DNA of 64,000 nt from Hyphomicrobium_A sp964620915 (lineage in GTDB: Bacteria > Pseudomonadota > Alphaproteobacteria > Rhizobiales > Hyphomicrobiaceae): assembly GCA_964620915.1 (NCBI GenBank), contig CAZUKP010000004.1:1-64000 (forward strand), given 5' to 3'. The stretch's first letter is position 1. Each line of letters starts with the position of its first letter. Position numbers and translations under genes: made by a program. The notes under the pieces were generated by a model. The model had not been told where the DNA came from and did not search any database. It saw nothing but the letters and a program-made list of their open reading frames with translations. Shown here one piece after another: positions 44,668-53,923 of the stretch.

Positions 44668-44792
44668 TGAACATGCTCCAATCATATCCCGAAGCAATTC
44701 CCGGCGCGCGGCGCACTGGGCAAGCATGTTGACTCGTTGGCTCATTGCGGGCAGGTGCCACCCGCACCAGACAAACGCTACTTCAAAGGTTG

Positions 44793-46589
44793 ATGATTTT
44801 GCCGGGAAGCAAGCCACCGACACGCCCCCTCGAGCTGCCGGAGCTCACAATTCGCGCTGTCATAACGGGCATGGTCATCGGTGCGCTGCTCACACCTTGC
44901 AATGTCTACAGCGGCCTCAAGATTGGTTGGACGTTCAATATGTCCGTTGCGGCGGGGCTGATTGGTTTGGCCTTCTGGAGCAGCGCGCGCCGCTTCTTTC
45001 CGAGCCCTTCGCTCGGCCTCTACGAAAACAACATCAACCAGACCGCGGCTTCTGCTGCGGCGTCCATTACTTCGTCGGGACTTGCCGCGCCCATACCGGC
45101 TCTTGCGCTTCTCACCGGGCAAACACTCGCCTATCCGGTTCTCGCTATCTGGCTGGGTGTCGTGAGCTTGCTCGGTGTCGTGGTGGCGGCAGGCCTGCGC
45201 AACCAGCTCCTCTTGCGCGAAAATTTGCCGTTCCCGTCCGGCGTCGTGACAGCCGAGACGATGCGCCAGATCCATGCTGGCGGACCGGAAGCCGGTAAGC
45301 GCGTCCGACTCCTTTCGATTTTTGCGGCACTGAGCGCAGCATTGAAGTTCCTAACCGCGAAGTTCAGCATCGGGCCTATAGCGCCGCCACTAAAGGCGAC
45401 GATCACTGGCACTGCCGCTGGAGGCGGCGGGACCTCTGTCTCGGCCATGAACCTTGGCTTTGCGCTCGATCCCTCGGTGTTGATGATCGGGTTCGGCGCA
45501 ATTGCGGGGGTGAGAATTTCAGCCTCTGTCCTGATCGGATCGACCGTCGCCTGGGCGGTGCTCGCTCCCATCGCATTGAGCAACGGTTGGGTAACGCCCG
45601 GACCGAATGACGGCAATGTCGCCTGGTTCAAGGATCTGATTGAATGGCTGCTTTGGCCGGGCGCAACCCTCATGGTGACGGCCTCGCTGACGTCGTTCGC
45701 CATCTCGATGGTGCGCATGATACTCCGCCGGCGTGAACGGGGCGCCGAACATGCAGCTGAGCAAGCTAAACCATCAATGTCACGCTTCTTACTGGTTGGC
45801 TTTCTGATCACCATGGTGCTCTCGGTGACCGCACAAGCGATGCTGTTCGACATTGGCGTTGTCGAAGGTACGATTGCCGTCCTCTTGAGCTTTGTGCTCG
45901 CAATCGTGGCAGCGCGCGTGGCTGGAGAAACGGCCATTACACCGGTTGGGGCACTAGGCAAGATCACCCAGCTTACGTTTGGCGTCATCGCACCTGGTAA
46001 CATCACGGCCAACCTCATGACCGCAAACGTCACCGGCGGCGCAGCGGGCCAGTGCGCTGATCTCATGCACGACTTGCGCACCGGTCAGATCATTGGGGCG
46101 ACACCGGGCTTCCAAATCATTGCGCAGTTGTTCGGCGTGCTCACGGGCGCACTCGTCGCGGCGATCACATACATTCTCCTGATCCCAGATCCTCAAGCAC
46201 AGCTTGTTACGGCGGAGTGGCCGGCACCCGCGGTCGCGACATGGAAAGCAGTCGCGGAGGTGCTGAGCCAAGGCCTCAATGCGATGCCGACGGGGGTCTT
46301 ACCTGCCATCGCGATCGGATTTGTCCTGGGATTCAGCCTCGCCCTTATTGACGGATTGGTCTCCTCGTCGGTCACAAGATTTCTGCCAAGTGCCTCCGCC
46401 CTGGGCTTCGGATTTGTCATACCGGCCTGGATTGCAATTTCGCTCTTCATCGGCGCGGTGGGTGCCGCGTTTCTTTATTGGAAACTGCCGGGCTGGGCCG
46501 AGAACAGAGTCGTCGTCATTGCCGCAGGACTAATCGTGGGAGAAAGCCTGGCCGGTGTGGTGACAGCAGCAGCCAGCATCTTGTGGTAA
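44793..46589 (+). CDS. OPT family oligopeptide/metal-chelate transporter
   Basis: This 598-residue protein has about 14-16 hydrophobic spans and the OPT-family patterns: GALLTPCNVYSGLKIGWTFNMS, NNINQTAASAAASI and LPFPSGVVTAETM near the N-terminus, and TPVGALGKITQLTFG in the middle. OPT members take up small peptides or metal chelates by proton symport. ATG 44793 has AAGG upstream; an in-frame TTG at 44745 is unlikely. No partner genes are visible, so the substrate is open. Confidence 0.92.
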   Translation: MILPGSKPPTRPLELPELTIRAVITGMVIGALLTPCNVYSGLKIGWTFNMSVAAGLIGLAFWSSARRFFPSPSLGLYENNINQTAASAAASITSSGLAAPIPALALLTGQTLAYPVLAIWLGVVSLLGVVVAAGLRNQLLLRENLPFPSGVVTAETMRQIHAGGPEAGKRVRLLSIFAALSAALKFLTAKFSIGPIAPPLKATITGTAAGGGGTSVSAMNLGFALDPSVLMIGFGAIAGVRISASVLIGSTVAWAVLAPIALSNGWVTPGPNDGNVAWFKDLIEWLLWPGATLMVTASLTSFAISMVRMILRRRERGAEHAAEQAKPSMSRFLLVGFLITMVLSVTAQAMLFDIGVVEGTIAVLLSFVLAIVAARVAGETAITPVGALGKITQLTFGVIAPGNITANLMTANVTGGAAGQCADLMHDLRTGQIIGATPGFQIIAQLFGVLTGALVAAITYILLIPDPQAQLVTAEWPAPAVATWKAVAEVLSQGLNAMPTGVLPAIAIGFVLGFSLALIDGLVSSSVTRFLPSASALGFGFVIPAWIAISLFIGAVGAAFLYWKLPGWAENRVVVIAAGLIVGESLAGVVTAAASILW

Positions 46590-46686
46590 TAGCGCAGAGA
46601 CGGACGGAATTGCGAGTACCGGAACCGGCCTCGCCCCAGTGATCGCGGCAATTTCTGCAGTCCCCACATCACACGCGCGACGCCAC

Positions 46687-47238
46687 CTACTTCTTTTTCT
46701 TGTTCGCGTCGTTGGATTTGGCCGGCGATGCCGTCGCCGTCGTCGCTGGGGACGTGTTGACGGCTATCCCGAACAGCAACCATTTCCCGGCAATCTGCTG
46801 GAAGAGCATGTCGAAGTTGATCTGTTGAGGCTGCGTGGGAATGAAACCCGACACGCGCAACAACCCATTCGGCGTGATCTGCGGCTCGCGCACGAGCTTG
46901 GGATCAAAATACATGATTGGTGCCATGTCGATGTTCTGGTTTCGCAGGGCCGCGAAAATTTCCGCGAGCCGGGCCGCATTGTTGGCCGCCTGAAAGCCTG
47001 GGGCGGCAAGGTCGCGCATCACAGTATAGTTGCCGCTGATGTTGGCATTATTGAGCGTCAGCAGCGTCCTACGTATGAGCATGCTGAGGACCGGACCGTC
47101 GGGAATCTCCGATGCGTTTTCTGCTGGCTTGGCCTCGGCAGCAGGTGCCGCCTTCTTCTTCTGGGCGATGGCGACTTCACTCGCTAGCGGCACCAGAACG
47201 AGGACCGCGAGCACTCCAAGCAAAACACGTCGCATCAT
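46687..47238 (-). CDS. Hypothetical secreted protein
   Basis: A 183-residue protein with a signal peptide (VLLGVLAVLVLVPLASEVAIA), then a Lys/Ala-rich linker. The globular part includes LIRRTLLTLNNANISGNYTVMRD, FQAANNAARLAEIFAALRN and LLRVSGFIPTQPQQINFDML, which looks like a NTF2/cystatin-like alpha-beta fold. The C-terminus is Thr/Ala/Lys-rich. I do not recognise a named family. It is minus-strand, 136 bases downstream of the giant adhesin gene. Confidence 0.7.
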   Translation of the reverse strand: MMRRVLLGVLAVLVLVPLASEVAIAQKKKAAPAAEAKPAENASEIPDGPVLSMLIRRTLLTLNNANISGNYTVMRDLAAPGFQAANNAARLAEIFAALRNQNIDMAPIMYFDPKLVREPQITPNGLLRVSGFIPTQPQQINFDMLFQQIAGKWLLFGIAVNTSPATTATASPAKSNDANKKKK

Positions 47239-47374
47239 TACAGCCTACCCGCTTGCCCACCCGATCGGTTGGGAGCTTTGCAAGTCACCAAACGTGCCGG
47301 CAAAAAGGGGCAAAAAAGACATCACGGGCCCACATAGGCCCGCGACGCATGGTTGTCTATGAATTATCGGGTGT

Positions 47375-50300
47375 TTACCAGGTTAGCTGAGCACCTGCAC
47401 GGCCACCAACGGAGCTGTTGCTTCCGCGCCGCCCGTAGGAGTTCTCTTCAACGCTAAATCCGACGGCACCAGAGATCGCCAAGCGCTCACCCGAACCGAA
47501 TATATTCCGTCCGACGACGCCCATCGCGCTGAAACCAAGCGCCATGTTCTCCTCCCAATAAGAGAGGTTACCGGCGATGCCGAAGGTCTCGTATCCGACC
47601 AGATCAGGATTTTCGAGTGCCATTGCGATAGCAACGCCCCCGCCGAGTTCGCTCAAAGCGCCGAAGATGCTGCCGCCATCCGTTGCCAAGTTGCCCGCGG
47701 CATCGGACGTAACGACCTCAAGTGGGCCCGTCTGGCGCGCCCTACTCAAACCAGAGGTGATACCGGGCGTCGTGTAGGTTTGCGTTGCCGACCCGAACAT
47801 CATCTGATTGTCAAAGGTCGTCTCTGCGTCCGTACCAATTGCTGATGAGTTCGTGTGCGCAGCAGCAACAGTTGCGTTGTGACCTATGGCGTTTGAGGAC
47901 TGGGCAGCGGCCTGTGAATTTGTGCCGATCGAGGTCGTGTCCGAGGCATAGATGCCATTACCCGCGTTCGTTCCCATGGCGATGTTATTGTAGCCAACGA
48001 CGCCATTGCCGGACAGCGCACCCGTGGCGACGTTATTGGCGCCAATCACACCGTTGCCAACGGCAAGGCCTGACGCTTGGTTATTGACGCCGATGACGCC
48101 GTTGCCGGAGAAAGCACCACTGGCCTGATTGAAGGCACCGAAGACACCGTTCCCAACGGCAAGACCACTCGCCTGGTTGTCAAACCCGAAAACGCCATTG
48201 CCCGAGTCCGTGCCGCTGGATTGGTTGCCGGCACCGACAACGAGGTTGCCTACAGCGACGCCCGAGGCTTGGTTGTTCACGCCCAGGACAAAATTGCCCG
48301 CGTCCTCGCCACTGGCCTGATTGTTGGCGCCGACGACAAAGTTGCCCGAATCTTTCCCGCTAGCCTGGTTGTTGGCACCGACCACCACATTTCCGACGCG
48401 CAGGCCACTGGCCTGGTTATTGACGCCGACGACGCCGTTTCCTGAGAAGGCACCGGAAGACTGATTGAAGGCACCCAATACGCCATTGCCGACAACAATG
48501 CCGCTCGCTTGATTCGCAAGTCCGAAGACGAGGTTTCCTGAACCTGTCCCTTCGGCCTGGTTATCGCTGCCCCAGACGCCGTTGCCGGACCCGACACCCT
48601 GCGCCGAGTTGCGATCACCGAACACCAAGTTGCCGGACCCGGTACCCGTGGCGTTGTTGTCGTCGCCCGTCACAACGTTACCGGAGCCGACGCCGGACGC
48701 GACGTTCCGGTTACCGCCAACGATGTTGCCTGAGCCTGTGCCTTCGGCGCTATTGTCGTCGCCCCAAACACCGTTGCCCGTGCCGACGCCCTGAGCGGAG
48801 TTACGGTCACCGAACACCAGATTGCCAGAACCCGTGCCGGTCGCGTTGTTGTCATCACCGCCGACGACGTTGCCCGAACCGGTGCCCGAAGCAACGTTGC
48901 GGTTGCCGCCGACAATGTTGCCTGAGCCTGTGCCTTCGGCGCTATTGTCGTCGCCCCAGACGCCGTTGCCGGACCCGACACCTTGCGCCGAGTTACGGTC
49001 ACCGAACACGAGATTACCCGTGCCCGTGCCGGTCGCATTGTTGTCGTCGCCCATCACGACGTTGCCCGAGCCGACACCCGAGGCAACGTTGCGGTTTCCG
49101 CCGACGATGTNNNNNNNNNNNNNNNNNNNNNNNNNNNNNNNNNNNNNNNNNNNNNNNNNNNNNNNNNNNNNNNNNNNNNNNNNNNNNNNNNNNNNNNNNN
49201 NNNNNNNNNNACGACGTTGCCCGAGCCGACACCCGAGGCAACGTTGCGGTTTCCGCCGACGATGTTGCCCGTTCCGGTGCCGCTCGCCTGGTTGTCATCG
49301 CCCCAGACGACGTTGCCTGTGCCCGTGCCGGACGCTGAGTTGCGGTTGCCGCCGAGAATGAAGTTGCCCGACCCCGTACCGCTGGCTTGGTTGTCGTTGC
49401 CGAAGACAACATTGCCCGAGAAGTCACCGTTGGCGGCATTGCGATTACCTCCAACAACATTGCCTGAGAAGCTGCCGTTCGCGTTGTTGTCGTTTCCGGT
49501 TACGAAGTTGCCGCTCATAAACGAGTTCGTGCTGTTGCGATTCCCTTCAACGACATTGCCCGAAAGGTCACCGATCGCTTTGTTGTTGTTTCCGATCACG
49601 ACATTGCCGGAACCATCGCCGATGGCCTTGTTGCTATCGCCGAAGACGCCGTTGCCGGAAAAGTTGCCGAACACGAGGTTGTTGTTGCTTTCAGCGCCCG
49701 GTAATCCGACGACGTTACCGGAACCCACACCGCTCGCCTGGTTGTTGTTGCCGAAGACCCCGTTGCCACTGAACGCGCCGCTGGCCTGATTGTTGTTGCC
49801 GTCAACGATGTTGCCGACAATCACGCCGCTGGCGAAATTGTACTCGCCGAACACGCCGTTGCCGGAGCCGAAGCCGATGGCCGTGTTGTGATCACCTTCG
49901 ACAACATTGCCCGACAGGTTTCCGACCACGTTGTTGCCAGTGCCGTTGACCCAGTTGCCCGACCCGCTGCCGAGCACGTTGTTGTGGTTGGCGCCGGCAC
50001 CGTAGAAGTTGCCCGAGAAATCACCGATCACGTTGTTATCGGCAGCATCCGGGCCGGCAAAGTTGCCTGAGACATTGCCAATAATCGTGTTGTCGTTGAA
50101 GTTCGCGCCATTCCCGACGCCTGAAAAATTACCCATGATGGTGTTGTTGGCGAACCCGTCGCCGTTCAGGATGCCTGAGAAATCGCCAAGGATCGTGTTG
50201 TCCGTCACTGATCCAAAATTGAAGCTGCCCGAACCGTCACCAATGATTGTGTTGCCAGTCACCGGGCCGAACAAGTTCAGGCTTCCCGATCCATTGCCAA

Positions 50301-52044
50301 GAATGGTGTTATCGGAGACGTCGCCGCCGTTAAAGCTGCCGGACAGCGTTCCGATAATCGTGTTGTCGGTAAGGTCGCCGGCATTCAGGCTGCCCGAGCC
50401 AGTGCCGCCGATGAAGTTTCTGGCAACCTCCACGTCGGTCCCGAACCCGTTTCCGCTGCCCGAGAAGTTGCCGAAAATTGCGTTGTCGGACACGACAGCG
50501 GTCCCAAACAGACCATTCGCGGTGCCCGAAGCATCGCCCATAACGATATTGTTGTTGATGGTGGCGCTGCCATCCGTGCCCAAGCTGCCGTTGCCGGCCA
50601 ACGAGCCGTCACCAAAAAGCAGGTTGTTCTTGATCACGGCGTTGCCCGAATCCACGCCGATACCATTGCCGCTTGCGGACAGGTCGCCGAAGATCCTGTT
50701 GTCCTGGATATCAGCATTGCCGCTGATCCCACCCAAGCCATTGGCACTCAGCGAACCGCCACCGTAGATGAAGTTGTTGCTCAGAACGGCATTTCCCGTG
50801 CCGAAACTGGCACCATTGAGACTGCCGGAGCCGTCACCGAAAATCGTGTTCCCGGTAAGGTCAGCAGAGCCGTCGCCTAGAACAAACGAGGCGCCATTTC
50901 CGCTCCCCGAGCCATTGCCATAGATCTTGTTACCCTCGAGATTCGCCGTGGCATTCCCAAGCAGCGCACTGCCATTACCGCTTCCCGACTCGTCCCCGTG
51001 AATCTCATTGTATGCAAGCGTGGCATTTCCGCTGCCGGCGCCCCCGGACGCACCGTTGTCGCTGCCCGAATCCGTACCAAAGATCTTGTTATTCTCAAGG
51101 TTCGCGAAACCGCCACCCACGACAGCCGAACCGTTGCCGCTGCCTGAGCCGTTGCCGCCAATGACATTGTTGAGGAGGGTCGCGTCACCGCTGAGACCGC
51201 CGGCCCCGTTATCACTTCCGGAGTCGTCGCCAGAAATCCAGTTGTTCGTCAACGTCGCGGTTCCCGTCCCGCCGGACGCACCGTTGCCACTGCCGGAACG
51301 ATTTCCGTCGATCCAGTTGTTCGTCAGCGTNNNNNNNNNNNNNNNNNNNNNNNNNNNNNNNNNNNNNNNNNNNNNNNNNNNNNNNNNNNNNNNNNNNNNN
51401 NNNNNNNNNNNNNNNNNNNNNNNNNNNNNNTTGTCGCTGCCTGAGTCGTCGCCGACGATCACGTTATGGTTGAGGAATGCGTATGCGGAGCCTGCGGCCG
51501 CGCCGTTGCCGCTGCCGGAGTTGTTCCCATCGATCCAGTTGTTCGTCAGTGTGGCGTTGCCGGAACCAATTCCGGACGACGATCCGTTGTTGCTGCCAGA
51601 CCCATTGCCATCGATATAATTCGCAACAATGACTGCGCGTCCGTCCTGCCCGCCGCCCAAGGCATACACCGTGCTAGCATTGCCGTTTCTGCGAGCAGAA
51701 CTATTCCCATGCACCTCATTGTCGCGGATATCCGCGTATCCGTTACCCGGAACATTGCCGAAAAAATTGTACCCGTCGCCATTACCGTTCTGACGGCCAG
51801 CGTTATTCCCATCGAGGATGTTGCCCGAACAGAAGAACGTCGACGACCCACCATTTTCTCCGATGGCATTCTGTCTGCCTGCATTGCTGCCCGAGAGTGT
51901 ATTGGTGACCCCAGAACAGTCTGCTGCCATCGCCTGATCCGGCGCTGTGATGATGGACGCTGCGGCCAGGACGAGCGCGCTGACGGCGGTGAGGATGGTG
52001 CGGCGAGCGGTAGCGGCGGATGCCGAGGAATACCGGGTAGACAA
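47375..52044 (-). CDS. Giant YadA-like repeat adhesin (interrupted by two assembly gaps)
   Basis: This is one gene split by gaps at 49111-49210 and 51331-51430. It starts at a TTG (52044) with AGGAGG 8 bases upstream, followed by a signal peptide ending AMA. The mature protein (over 1400 residues visible) is nearly all Asn/Gly/Ser repeats with unit length 25-27, then 22, 18 and finally 16 residues, followed by YadA-head-like motifs (NAIGHNATVAAAHTNSSAIG). The last 95 or so residues form a YadA-type beta-barrel anchor (GGGVAIAMAL, NLSYWEENMALGF, ending QLTW). It would be a trimeric surface autotransporter. The two sides of the left gap are in different frames, which an overlap merge resolves. 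Confidence 0.85.
47945..49960 (-). repeat. 16-residue (48-bp) repeat tract
   Basis: Units such as GNLVFGDRNSAQGVGS and GNGVWGDDNSAEGTGS recur every 48 bases. Part of the tract (about 48581-49110) has a higher-order 192-bp period of four units: equivalent points fall at 48581, 48773 and 48965. Confidence 0.88.
49111..49210. other. 100-N assembly gap in 48-bp repeats
   Basis: The 55 bases left of the gap (49056-49110) are identical to the 55 bases right of it (49211-49265), so the two contigs may simply overlap. Confidence 0.95.
49970..50423 (-). repeat. 18-19-residue repeat tract
   Basis: Units such as DNTIIGTLSGSFNGGDVS and DNTILGDFSGILNGDGFA recur about every 54 bases, between the 16-residue tract and the longer N-terminal units. 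Confidence 0.8.
50424..51800 (-). repeat. 22-27-residue repeat tract
   Basis: Units such as NNWIDGNNSGSG plus a variable tail recur about every 75-81 bases in the N-terminal part, falling to 66 bases at the downstream end. A 100-N gap lies inside. Confidence 0.8.
51331..51430. other. 100-N assembly gap in N-terminal repeats
   Basis: The flanks do not overlap, so at least about 30 bases, the rest of one repeat unit, are missing. The frame happens to be kept across the 100 Ns. Confidence 0.95.
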
Positions 52045-52222
52045 TTGCGAAGCCTCCTGAGCGCATGTGAAACGCTTGGCGGGCTTGCGCCCGCGGATGT
52101 ACGCAACGACCTGACCTAAAACTCCGTACGCAGATTCAGAATACTTGCATCGTTCCCACATCGACGTTTACCTGACTCTCAAACGCCGCTAACTGAACGT
52201 GCCCCCTCCGCCTCCAAAAAAG

Positions 52223-52236
52223 GGCACATTTGTGCC
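52223..52236. promoter_or_regulatory. 14-bp dyad upstream of adhesin
   Basis: GGCACA-TT-TGTGCC is a perfect dyad about 180 bases before the adhesin start. It could be an operator. Confidence 0.4.
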
Positions 52237-52249
52237 ATAAACAACATCG

Positions 52250-52270
52250 GATTTGATTAGATCTCAAATC
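52250..52270. promoter_or_regulatory. 21-bp dyad upstream of adhesin
   Basis: GATTTGA-TTAGATC-TCAAATC has perfect 7-base arms and lies 14 bases beyond the previous dyad. Together they suggest a regulated promoter region. Confidence 0.4.
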
Positions 52271-52883
52271 ATTAAGTAGGTATGCAGACGGTTCAGCAGC
52301 TTTGAGTTGCAGAGGCGCAACACCCGAGGTCTGGCATCGTTTCCTGCGTTGGCACCTTCGCTCATCGCGATTGGTGCATATGTTTCGGCGCCGCCAAGCA
52401 TTTCACCCGTTCGGGGGTGTGGTGATCGACTGGTTCCGCAAGAGGTTGGCGAGCCGAGCATCGAGACTCATAGGATACCCCATTCTTGTGCACGATCTGT
52501 CACACTTAGAAGAGTTCCAGCCAAAGGGGAGCCAGGACTTCAACCGAATCGCTGACGCGGGGCGCCGAACCGACGAAGGCAGGTGGCACGGAGTTTGGGT
52601 CCTTGACGTCCGATGTCCTGCGTAGTGCATTGGTTGCAATGAAGCCAAGCGAACGATGCGCTCGCACTTCAACTTTAGATGGCACCCATCTCAAGTATGG
52701 CCATTGAGGGTACCGTCCAAAGCCCCACAGACAGAACCACGTACATGCCTTCCATACAGGAGTGTTCAGTGGCACTACTCGGCACCTCGCACAGCGGACT
52801 AGATTTGTGTGGCCAATCGCTGCGCACTAGACCAGCAGTAATTGGTGAGTATGAATACCGACGGAGAAGTCTTTGGAGCACCA

Positions 52884-53762
52884 ATGGAACGTGCGACCGG
52901 TCTCGCCGACCGCGTACCCTTGCAGCATAGCGCACCACTTGAACCCGTTCGGGGCCGCAGCATCTCTATCTCAAGCTTTTACATCAATAGGGATTGTGAT
53001 GAGGGGCGTCGCATCGCCATCGAGAATGGATTGCGCGATGTCGGCATCAATGCCGAACGCGTTTCGGCCGTGGATGGCTTAGAGGTTCCAGCTAACCTTG
53101 AGGACTATTTCTTTGTAAGCAAGAAGCAGGTTTCCCAACTGAATGCCGGAGAAATTGGCTGCTATGCAAGCCACCTCAAGGTGGCCAGCATTATCGTCGA
53201 TCGCGTGCTTCCATCTGCGCTGGTGCTTGAGGACGACGCGATACTTCCCAAGAATTTCGCTGAACATCTGAAGAACATTCTTGCGACGCTCCCAGAAGGT
53301 TGGGATATCGTCCACCTCTCAGGCGACAACTCACGCGCGGTAAAGCCCATTGGCCGTCTCGACGGATCGCACATCCTCGTGCGCTACTCGCGTGTCCCGG
53401 CCGGCACAGTCGCATATTTGATAAGTCAGGCCGGCGCAAAGAAGTTTCTGGTTCCGCTAAAGCGATACTGGCCCGTCGATACGGACATGCGCCAACCTTG
53501 GCGCTTCAAGTTTCAAATCTATGGTGTTGTGCCCAAGATCGTCGGACATTGCGATGAGCTCCCATCCGCTATCATTTCAAAAGGTGAGCGCTCAAGGTTG
53601 CGCCGGGGCCTTCCGCGACCCATCCGCGGTTCTTGGACGGGGAACCCGCTGCACACGCCGCATGGGTTTTTCTATAATCTGAAGATACTTGGGCCGACCT
53701 GGTGGTTGCGGTGCTACGTGCGGAATTCGGTCAGGCGACTGTCCGGAATCCTGGGCTTTTGA
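52884..53762 (+). CDS. Glycosyltransferase family 25 protein
   Basis: This 292-residue enzyme resembles family 25 transferases that add galactose to lipopolysaccharide. The opening SISSFYINRDCDEGRRIAIENG, then AVDGLEV, GEIGCYASHLKV and ALVLEDDAILP (the DxD-like EDD metal site) are typical. ATG 52884 has GGAG at 5 bases; earlier starts at 52851 (ATG) and 52842 (TTG) are possible but lack a spaced ribosome site. It is divergent from the adhesin, so it could decorate a surface molecule; the acceptor is unknown. Confidence 0.88.
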   Translation: MERATGLADRVPLQHSAPLEPVRGRSISISSFYINRDCDEGRRIAIENGLRDVGINAERVSAVDGLEVPANLEDYFFVSKKQVSQLNAGEIGCYASHLKVASIIVDRVLPSALVLEDDAILPKNFAEHLKNILATLPEGWDIVHLSGDNSRAVKPIGRLDGSHILVRYSRVPAGTVAYLISQAGAKKFLVPLKRYWPVDTDMRQPWRFKFQIYGVVPKIVGHCDELPSAIISKGERSRLRRGLPRPIRGSWTGNPLHTPHGFFYNLKILGPTWWLRCYVRNSVRRLSGILGF

Positions 53763-53923
53763 AGGCCTGTTACGTCCGAAATCCCCCAGCGCCGCCTACC
53801 TTTTCGGCTGTACAGATTCGGCCGCTCGTAGACCTGCCATCGGATGGCTGACCCAACCCGCTCCGCACAAGCCAGACAATGGTAGGTCCCGCTACACGCC
53901 CTGCGCGGCAACGCCTCCAATGA

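Larger units (their letters stand above)
52045..52883. other. Non-coding stretch between adhesin and glycosyltransferase
   Basis: I see no supported gene in this stretch of about 840 bases; the short frames in it match nothing I know and lack ribosome sites. The part near 52200-52280 is AT-rich and holds two dyads. It must contain the divergent promoters of the adhesin and the glycosyltransferase. Confidence 0.6.

Noticed and set aside
45131..46081. 316-residue minus-strand frame
   Set aside because: It is antisense to the OPT transporter and has no recognisable motif.
48822..49789. Pro/Leu-rich plus-strand frames in the adhesin region
   Set aside because: They are the antisense of the Asn/Gly repeats; their repetition follows from the repeat DNA and they have no start signals.
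52302..52672. Short frames in the adhesin/glycosyltransferase gap
   Set aside because: Overlapping frames on both strands, none with a ribosome site, signal peptide or familiar motif.
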